Part shown: piece after piece, positions 58,619-64,000 of the stretch
Position numbering within the stretch: position 1 is the stretch's first letter
How the letters are laid out: each line of letters starts with the position of its first letter
Origin: Fructilactobacillus myrtifloralis
GTDB taxonomy: Bacteria; Bacillota; Bacilli; Lactobacillales; Lactobacillaceae
Assembly (NCBI RefSeq): GCF_024029335.1
Contig: NZ_CP097116.1
Span: 682,001-746,000, forward strand
Reading direction: 5' to 3'
Length of the DNA stretch: 64,000 nucleotides
The notes under the pieces: generated by a model
The model's input: only the letters and a program-made list of their open reading frames with translations
Told to the model about the DNA's origin: nothing
The model's database searches: none
Made by a program: the position numbers and the translations under genes

Positions 58619-59941
58619 TTAATTTTTTCGGCGTTGCCACTGGTGCAGGTAATAAATCGGCACTCCCAGCAGGGTAATGCCTAACCCGGCGAAGGCTAAG
58701 CCCGGTTGATTAATCAGGGTCGTCACGATAATGAAGAGCCCTCCCAGAATGGCAACCGCAGGAACCACCGGATACCACAGCACTCGGTACGGCCGTTCCA
58801 AGTTGGGCTCGCGCTTTCTGAGAATGAAAACCGCCAGGAATAACAGACAGTTAAACAACCACATCACAAACACCAACATGTCGGTTAACACGTCGAAACT
58901 CCCTAGGAAAATCATAATGATCGCAATTACCAGAATGAACAAGCTGGCCACAAACGGTGCAGCCGCCCGGTTTAAACGTTGAAAGGCGTGACTAAACGGC
59001 AGCAAATCTTGCTTGGCTAACGCGTACGGAATCCGGGACCCCGTCATCGTGTAACCGTTAATGGTACCAAAGACGGATACCAAAATCCCAATTGTCACCA
59101 GTTTTCCACCAAGGTTCCCAAATAACTTCCCGGCTACTTCAGCGGCCGTGTTGGGATTGCCAGCGATTTGATCAATCGGCATGTTTTTCAAAAAGACCCA
59201 GTTAACCAGCACGTAGATTACCATGATAAAGGTTAGGCCGAGGACAACTGCCTTCGGAATGTCCCGCTTCGGATTTTTCATCTCCCCGGCGATGTCACCG
59301 ACGTTGATCCACCCTTCGTAGGCAAACATGGTTGCGAGCAACCCACCCGCAAAGGCCGTGATGACGTTCGAATGGTCCGTCGGGGTCATGGGAAAGAGGG
59401 TCACATCAACGTGGCCCGGCATGAACAGTCCGACGATCACGATTAAGAAAACCGGAATCAGCTTAAAAATCAACGTCAGCGACTGCACGCTCCCACCGAC
59501 CTTCGCACCTAGCAGGTTCAAGCCGGTAATGGTAACCACCACAACCAAGGCAATCGGCACCACCAGGGTTGTGGCCAGGTGCAGTAAGATGACCACCTGG
59601 GTCGCAAAGATAATTGCTAAAGCAGCCATGTTAGCAGGAACGTAAATCAACATTTCAGACCAACCCAACAAAAATCCACTTAAGGGCCCGTAGGTATGGC
59701 GCATGTACTGCACACTTCCGCCGGTTTCTGGGATCGCTGCCCCTAATTCTGCCACCGTCAGACCACCACAAATCGTGAGAATTCCCGCTACAACCCATGC
59801 TAACAAGGTCAGACTAACCGAATGGGTGGCGGCGGTCACACTCGCAATTTTAAAGAACACCCCGCCCCCGATCACGGTTCCCATCACTAGTGCGAGCGCG
59901 GTAAACGGTCCAATACTACGTTTTAACTTTTGTTCTGTCAT
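58619..59941 (-). CDS. APC-family amino-acid permease (SteT/LAT-like)
   Basis: A 440-residue permease with twelve helices. The first helix carries ALALVMGTVIGGGVFFKIASVTAAT; the third, TVAELGAAIPETGGSVQYMRHTYG; later FAYEGWINVGDIAGEMKNPKRDIPKAV. This pattern is that of the L-amino-acid transporter branch that includes the Bacillus serine/threonine exchanger SteT. AAGGAGCG precedes the ATG. The gene is preceded by a small reading frame, repeated complementary heptamers and a strong terminator, so it is probably controlled by transcription attenuation. The substrate may be Ser/Thr or an aromatic amino acid. Confidence 0.87.
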   Translation of the reverse strand: MTEQKLKRSIGPFTALALVMGTVIGGGVFFKIASVTAATHSVSLTLLAWVVAGILTICGGLTVAELGAAIPETGGSVQYMRHTYGPLSGFLLGWSEMLIYVPANMAALAIIFATQVVILLHLATTLVVPIALVVVVTITGLNLLGAKVGGSVQSLTLIFKLIPVFLIVIVGLFMPGHVDVTLFPMTPTDHSNVITAFAGGLLATMFAYEGWINVGDIAGEMKNPKRDIPKAVVLGLTFIMVIYVLVNWVFLKNMPIDQIAGNPNTAAEVAGKLFGNLGGKLVTIGILVSVFGTINGYTMTGSRIPYALAKQDLLPFSHAFQRLNRAAAPFVASLFILVIAIIMIFLGSFDVLTDMLVFVMWLFNCLLFLAVFILRKREPNLERPYRVLWYPVVPAVAILGGLFIIVTTLINQPGLAFAGLGITLLGVPIYYLHQWQRRKN

Positions 59942-59969
59942 AATTTCTCGCTCCTTACTCCTGCTTACT

Positions 59970-60094
59970 AAAAAGGTCCTGGTTAGTAAATTACTAACCA
60001 GGACCCTTACTTAACTAGTCGTAGGAAGGCTTCGCACAACTGATGGCCCGGTTAGTAACTTCGTGAGCAACTAACTAGGCATCCCAAACTAACC
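59970..60094 (-). promoter_or_regulatory. Attenuator with four alternating complementary segments
   Basis: Read on the minus strand: segment A GGTTAGT (60088-60094), B TTACTAACC (60050-60058), C GGTTAGTAA (59991-59999), D TTACTAACC (59981-59989). A:B, B:C and C:D are each able to pair; C:D extends to a 15-bp perfect stem (59975-60005) followed by five T, a classic terminator. B:C is the matching antiterminator. Confidence 0.75.
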
Positions 60095-60098
60095 TTAC

Positions 60099-60161
60099 TT
60101 AGCGCCACGCGTTCCAAGTAGAGTTAGAGGAGGACATCAATTTCATCATCATTTTTGTCAT
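60099..60161 (-). CDS. Leader peptide of the SteT-like permease
   Basis: A 20-codon frame on the minus strand whose ATG (60159-60161) lies nine bases after AAAGGA. Five of the first nine residues are Met; then come five Ser among six polar residues plus Thr, and two Trp codons at positions 16 and 19. Its stop lies five bases before segment A of the attenuator. A ribosome held at the Trp codons or at the stop would cover A and favour the B:C antiterminator. Confidence 0.65.
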   Translation of the reverse strand: MTKMMMKLMSSSNSTWNAWR

Positions 60162-60322
60162 GCTGACCATTCCTTTCTCATTTGATACTACTGATTAAAC
60201 CATCATTTCGTGCGGGTGTCAATCCCCGGCCTGCGTTTGCACTTAATTGTTTCCAATAAAAATTACCCGATGGGGGTTGGCAACTACGTTCAACTTATGC
60301 TATACTAAATCCATATTGTGAT

Positions 60323-60395
60323 GAGCGGCTAGCTCAACTGTTAGAGCAACGAATTCTTTATTCGTGAGATTGGGGTTCAAGTCCTTGGCCGCTCA
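60323..60395 (+). tRNA. tRNA-Lys (anticodon CUU), divergent
   Basis: A 73-base cloverleaf: acceptor GAGCGGC/GCCGCTC, D-stem GCTC/GAGC, anticodon stem ACGAA/TTCGT with loop TTCTTTA (anticodon CTT, reads AAG), T-stem TGGGG/CCTTG with loop TTCAAGT. CCA is not encoded. The D-loop AACTGTTA lacks the usual GG pair, and three of five T-stem pairs are wobble. TATACT just upstream (60301-60306 region) gives a -10, and a terminator follows. Confidence 0.8.
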
Positions 60396-60403
60396 TAATA
60401 ACT

Positions 60404-60430
60404 AAGAACAGCAAATTGCTGTTCTTTTTC
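60404..60430 (+). terminator. Terminator of the tRNA gene
   Basis: AAGAACAGCAA and TTGCTGTTCTT form a stem with no more than a minimal loop, followed by T. Confidence 0.82.
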
Positions 60431-60436
60431 TTTACC

Positions 60437-60475
60437 TAAAAAAGCCAGCTTTCAATGAGAAAGCTGGCTTTTTTA
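60437..60475. terminator. Bidirectional terminator after the MerR gene
   Basis: AAAAAAGCCAGCTTTC and GAAAGCTGGCTTTTTT arms with a five-base loop; it serves the minus-strand MerR/mutase pair. Confidence 0.88.
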
Positions 60476-60491
60476 TTGTTGAAGCAGGCCC

Positions 60492-60950
60492 CTACTCAAC
60501 TTGCTTAGGCTGCTCATTAACGTCACTAACTGTATAGACAATCTCTTGCTGGTCATCCAAATAGCCATAGAGGCGCTTAGTGTGGGCCCGGTCAAAGTAA
60601 CCCATATCAATCATGGTATGTCCGTCTTTTTGCACTAATCCATGGTGCATTTTCAAGATAAACGCATAGGTCGACCGCACAATTTGCATGTGATGCTGGG
60701 CCTTTTCAAAGGCCGTTCCTAACGAATGATCCTGGTCGAGATAAAATTTAATGAGCTTTACCATCATGAAGTTTTCGTGGTTAAACACCCGTGAAGCCAT
60801 TTTTTCATCGCGTTCACTATGAATGTAACCCTTCTGCTCCCAGTACCGGAGCTGGCGGGGAGAAACATCCGTCATCTTGCTTACTTCGCCAATCCGGAAG
60901 ATGTAGTTATTCTCGTTGCACGTTTGAAAAAAAGCAGCGTGATCTACCAA
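60492..60950 (-). CDS. MerR-family transcriptional regulator
   Basis: A 152-residue regulator. The winged helix covers about residues 16-60 with FRIGEVSKMTDVSPRQLRYWEQKGYIHSER, followed by a coiled-coil region and a C-terminal domain without recognisable ligand cysteines. It is not GlnR, which has a different N-terminus and recognition helix. The start is a TTG at 60950, eight bases after AGGGAGG. It lies 12 bp after the mutase gene and probably shares its promoter. Target genes are unknown. Confidence 0.8.
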   Translation of the reverse strand: MVDHAAFFQTCNENNYIFRIGEVSKMTDVSPRQLRYWEQKGYIHSERDEKMASRVFNHENFMMVKLIKFYLDQDHSLGTAFEKAQHHMQIVRSTYAFILKMHHGLVQKDGHTMIDMGYFDRAHTKRLYGYLDDQQEIVYTVSDVNEQPKQVE

Positions 60951-60962
60951 GCTCAGTCCTCC

Positions 60963-61622
60963 CTACTTATTATAATCAGTTACCGTAAATTGGTCCCCGT
61001 CGACCGCTAGTTTTGTAATGCTACCATTGGCAGGCCGCGTTCGCAAATCATACTGGCCTGGCTGTTGAAACCAATCAACTAAACTCAACAGCGTGTTGCC
61101 ATGACTGACAAGTAAGACGGAATCGCCGTCCTCAATGGTAGGATTTTGGGTAATTAAATTCAGTCCCTTTTGCAACCGTTCCCAATATTCAGCGGCGTTC
61201 TCCGCCATGTGGAACGGGTCGGCTTCCTTAAGAAAATCCTTTGCCGCGTTCATGTCGTACTGTGCGATAATCTCTGCAAACGTCTTAGCACCGTGAGGAG
61301 CACCTGCTTGATACCAGACTTCGTCCATGTTCAGACCTTCAAAGTAGCCGTAAAATTCCTCCCGAAAGAACGGTGACACAATCGGGGTAATCGAATTAAA
61401 GGTTTCGTTTTGATCAAAAATTAACGACATCGTCTTTTGGGCGCGGTTTAAGTCACTGCAGTATGCTGCTTTAAACTTAATGTCCTTCAAGCGTTTCCCC
61501 GTTACAACGGCATCGTTAATCCCCGTTTCCGTTAACGGTGAGTTACTCCAACCCTGTAACTTGTTAAAGACGTTATAATACGTTTGCCCGTGGCGCACTA
61601 AATATAAGGTAAACTTAGCCAT
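60963..61622 (-). CDS. Histidine phosphatase family protein (phosphoglycerate mutase-like)
   Basis: A 219-residue enzyme with the RHG motif (LYLVRHGQTYYNVFNKLQGWSNSPLTETG, phospho-accepting His at about residue 10), the second Arg in YCSDLNRAQKTM near 60, Glu in PFFREEFYGYFEGLN near 90 and the second His in LLVSHGNTLLSL near 173. Such proteins in lactobacilli are usually broad phosphatases, not glycolytic mutases. It is the first gene of a pair with the MerR regulator. Confidence 0.87.
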   Translation of the reverse strand: MAKFTLYLVRHGQTYYNVFNKLQGWSNSPLTETGINDAVVTGKRLKDIKFKAAYCSDLNRAQKTMSLIFDQNETFNSITPIVSPFFREEFYGYFEGLNMDEVWYQAGAPHGAKTFAEIIAQYDMNAAKDFLKEADPFHMAENAAEYWERLQKGLNLITQNPTIEDGDSVLLVSHGNTLLSLVDWFQQPGQYDLRTRPANGSITKLAVDGDQFTVTDYNK

Positions 61623-61769
61623 TTTCAGTCATCTTCTTTCTTATTTAGTTCAGTATACCACGCTCCCTGGCACTTCGGTATTCTTATACTTTCCTTAGTG
61701 TTTTTTGCTTTCAAAGTCTGCTATCATTAAAGTTATGATTACCGAATTCATATGAAGGGAACCTTACCT

Positions 61770-63911
61770 TTGAAAATCATCAAACAGACCCTAGCCAAGG
61801 TTAATACCCGAGTGGGCTTTTTCGTCTTTTTAGTGGGATGTTTTTGGCTCAAAACCATTTACGCCTACTTTGCCGATTTTGCGCTGGGAACCGAGGGCAT
61901 GCTACAATTTTTGCTGCTCTTTTTGAACCCCATCGCCACCACCATCTTAATTTTCGGGCTGGCTTTTTACTTTAAACCTGCAAAGCTATTTTATCCTGCA
62001 ATCATTCTCCTCGATATCATTGATACCGTGTTACTGTACCTAAACGTCATTTACTTCCGGGAATTTACCGACTTTATGACCGTGTCAACCATGACCGGGT
62101 ACTCCAAGGTCGATCAGGGCTTGAGCGGGGCCTCGATTGCCCTGACGATGCCACACGACGTCTTCTACTGGCTAGACATCGTGGTCGTCATCTTCTTGCT
62201 GTTATTCCGGGTCATTAAGGTTGATAAGCGAGCGCTGACCAATCGGTTTGCCTTTGCGGTCTTTTCAGTGGGGGCGTTATGTTTAACCTTCAACATTGCG
62301 TTGGCCGACATGGATCGTCCCCAACTGTTAACTCGGGCCTTTGATCGCAACTACCTGGTGAAATACCTCGGGTTGGACGTGTTTACGGCGTACGACGCCT
62401 TTCAAACCCACCAGTCCAACGAGCTTCGTTCCCAAGCAAACAAATCAGAAATTTACAACGTGAAGGCCTTTACGGATGCCCACTACGCCGAGCCTAATCC
62501 CCAGATGTTTGGCTCCTTAAAGGGGAAAAACGTGGTTGTCATCCATCTGGAAAGTTTCCAACAGTTCCTGATTAACAAAAAGATCAACGGCAAAGAGGTT
62601 ACGCCGTTTTTGAATCACATCTACAATAGTAACCATACCTATGCCTTTGATAACTTCTTCCATCAGGTCGGTCAGGGAAAAACTTCTGACGCCGAAAACA
62701 TGCTAGAAACCAGTACCTACGGGTTACCACAGGGATCCCTATTTGCCCAACTCGGTAGCGACAATACCTTCCAGGGCGCTCCCGCAATTCTAGATCAGGA
62801 TGGGTACAGTTCGGCCGTTTTCCACGGCAACGTTGCGAGCTTCTGGAACCGGAACAACACCTATAAGAACCTCGGTTATCAATACTTCTTTGATGCCAGT
62901 TATTACGATACGACCGGGGATAAGGCCACGGGCTATGGACTAAAGGATAAACTCCTCTTTAAGGATTCCATCAAGTACCTCCAGCGCCTGCAACAGCCGT
63001 TTTACGCGAAGTACATTACCGTTACTAACCACTTCCCCTACCAGTTGGATGACGAAGACACGAAGGATAGCAAGCTCAAGGCACCCGATACCGATGATAA
63101 TGCGGTTAACAACTACTTCGTGACTGCCCATTATCTCGATCAATCCATCAAAGAGTTCTACGACTACCTCGATAAAAGCGGGTTAGCCAAGAACACCGTG
63201 GTCGTCCTCTATGGAGACCACTACGGACTATCCAACTCGGAGAACCCGACCCTCGCTCCCCTGCTTGGGAAGAGTGAAGCCAAGTGGAATGCCTTTGACA
63301 ACGCCCAGTTACAGCGGGTTCCGTTCATGATTAATTCACCCGCTATCAACAACGGCTATGTTGATCATACGTACGGAGGCGAAATTGACGTCTTGCCAAC
63401 CTTGATGCACCTCTTGGGGATTAATTCCAAGGAATACATCCAGTTTGGAACGGACTTGTTCTCAAGCAAGCACGACCAGATCGTGGCCTTTCGAAATAAA
63501 GATTGGGTCTCTCCTGAATACACTTCGATTGATGGCACGATCTACAACTCCAAGACGGGGAAAGTCATCCATCCGAACGCTAAACTCAAGAAGGAATTGG
63601 ATGCCATTCAGCAGAAGGTGGACACTGAGTTAGCGCTTTCCGATACGCTAAACCAGCAAAACCTGTTGCAGTTCTACCACCCCGCTGGCTTTAAAAAGGT
63701 TAACCCAGCGAAGTTTAACTATTCCAACGGTTTGAGTCACGAGAAACGGACGGAAAACCAACTTGGGGATAAATCGAAGAGTCTCTTTGATACTAATGGG
63801 CATCAGGATACGACGAAACTGTACAAGACGGATGCTCCCGAAGCAAACGAACCGCGCAGTGATTCTAGTCGCATTCAAATTCAAAATCCAGACTCCAACC
63901 AGGAAAAATAA
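61770..63911 (+). CDS. ltaS: LTA synthase family protein (glycerol-phosphate transferase)
   Basis: A 713-residue membrane enzyme that polymerises glycerol phosphate from phosphatidylglycerol into lipoteichoic acid. Five N-terminal helices cover about residues 10-190. The extracellular sulfatase-fold domain has VVVIHLESFQQFLI near 260 (metal ligand Glu), GQGKTSDAENML near 308 (nucleophile Thr) and VLYGDHYGLS near 485 (Asp/His ligands). A charged tail of about 120 residues follows. The TTG at 61770 is favoured because AAGGGA is nine bases upstream; an ATG at 61752 has no ribosome site and is very near the TATCAT promoter. Confidence 0.9.
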   Translation: MKIIKQTLAKVNTRVGFFVFLVGCFWLKTIYAYFADFALGTEGMLQFLLLFLNPIATTILIFGLAFYFKPAKLFYPAIILLDIIDTVLLYLNVIYFREFTDFMTVSTMTGYSKVDQGLSGASIALTMPHDVFYWLDIVVVIFLLLFRVIKVDKRALTNRFAFAVFSVGALCLTFNIALADMDRPQLLTRAFDRNYLVKYLGLDVFTAYDAFQTHQSNELRSQANKSEIYNVKAFTDAHYAEPNPQMFGSLKGKNVVVIHLESFQQFLINKKINGKEVTPFLNHIYNSNHTYAFDNFFHQVGQGKTSDAENMLETSTYGLPQGSLFAQLGSDNTFQGAPAILDQDGYSSAVFHGNVASFWNRNNTYKNLGYQYFFDASYYDTTGDKATGYGLKDKLLFKDSIKYLQRLQQPFYAKYITVTNHFPYQLDDEDTKDSKLKAPDTDDNAVNNYFVTAHYLDQSIKEFYDYLDKSGLAKNTVVVLYGDHYGLSNSENPTLAPLLGKSEAKWNAFDNAQLQRVPFMINSPAINNGYVDHTYGGEIDVLPTLMHLLGINSKEYIQFGTDLFSSKHDQIVAFRNKDWVSPEYTSIDGTIYNSKTGKVIHPNAKLKKELDAIQQKVDTELALSDTLNQQNLLQFYHPAGFKKVNPAKFNYSNGLSHEKRTENQLGDKSKSLFDTNGHQDTTKLYKTDAPEANEPRSDSSRIQIQNPDSNQEK

Positions 63912-63922
63912 AGTCGCTCAAC

Positions 63923-63959
63923 TAAAAGCCCCACCTACAAATGTAGGTGGGGCTTTTTT
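63923..63959. terminator. Intrinsic terminator of the LTA synthase gene
   Basis: AAAAGCCCCACCTAC and GTAGGTGGGGCTTTT form a perfect stem. The last 40 bases of the window hold no visible feature. Confidence 0.92.
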
Positions 63960-64000
63960 GTACTTGGTACCCACTTATTTCATTGTTAACTGTTCGTACA

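Noticed and set aside
60492-60950. MerR regulator as GlnR, matching the GlnR-type boxes
   Set aside because: The N-terminus, recognition helix and C-terminal region differ from GlnR, and it is paired with a phosphatase gene and not with glnA.
1-64000. CRISPR arrays, rRNA operon, intact insertion sequences
   Set aside because: No regularly spaced repeats, rRNA sequence or transposase frame was seen anywhere in the window.

Overview
The window reads as a chromosome segment of a heterofermentative Lactobacillaceae species. This is inferred from the gene content: a ribokinase fused to ribose-5-phosphate isomerase A, a mannitol 2-dehydrogenase-type enzyme, an isoleucine 2-epimerase-type PLP enzyme, an LysM/Apf-type cell-wall protein, OpuA, PepO, OppABCDF, and strong AGGAGG ribosome sites with occasional TTG/GTG starts. 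Core DNA is of intermediate GC. Nearly every transcription unit ends in a clean, often bidirectional, hairpin terminator. I see no rRNA, CRISPR array, intact IS element or recognisable prophage.

Layout. 1-4300: an oxidoreductase pair (minus), an aldo/keto reductase (plus), and an asparaginase operon with a four-module protein of unknown function. 4480-10600: a nuclease-helicase of the XPD/DinG type that lacks its FeS cysteines, PerR, a DUF3290-DUF421 fusion and two VIT-family metal transporters. 10690-18400: the OpuA glycine-betaine operon, PepO, an odd alpha/beta hydrolase, a membrane protein and methionine aminopeptidase.

18420-28040 is the accessory region, visibly AT-richer. It holds AbiH with an upstream HNH-like partner, then a decayed copy of a sigma-factor/DUF1659/DUF2922 cassette, then a Sau3AI-like (GATC) restriction-modification pair. 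After these come a second copy of the same cassette with a truncated sigma gene, a core-like baeRF gene, and a HEPN-type protein. The whole block sits between the terminators of map and amtB.

28080-53160: AmtB; an isoleucine-epimerase gene behind a branched-chain-rich leader-peptide attenuator; hemolysin III; RbsK-RpiA and mannitol dehydrogenase, each with a cre site; an amino-acid permease and the opp operon, each with a GlnR-type box; a FetAB-like exporter; an RlmD/RlmCD-type methyltransferase that has lost three of four FeS cysteines; a cre-controlled GRP sugar porter; GlpK without the HPr-phosphorylated histidine; a tyrosine phosphatase and TyrRS.

53230-64000: an Apf-type wall protein with a WalR-type box, NhaC, thioredoxin, TerC, a GH73 glucosaminidase, a CorA-like channel with GEN instead of GMN, a SteT-like permease behind a second leader-peptide attenuator, a divergent tRNA-Lys(CUU), a MerR/phosphoglycerate-mutase pair and an LTA synthase.

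Themes. Carbon control (three cre sites) acts on pentose and fructose metabolism. Nitrogen and amino-acid supply is controlled by putative GlnR boxes and two transcription attenuators. Metal and redox economy appears as PerR, VIT, FetAB and the loss of FeS ligands in both FeS enzymes present. A composite defence locus is built around a duplicated, decaying cassette.
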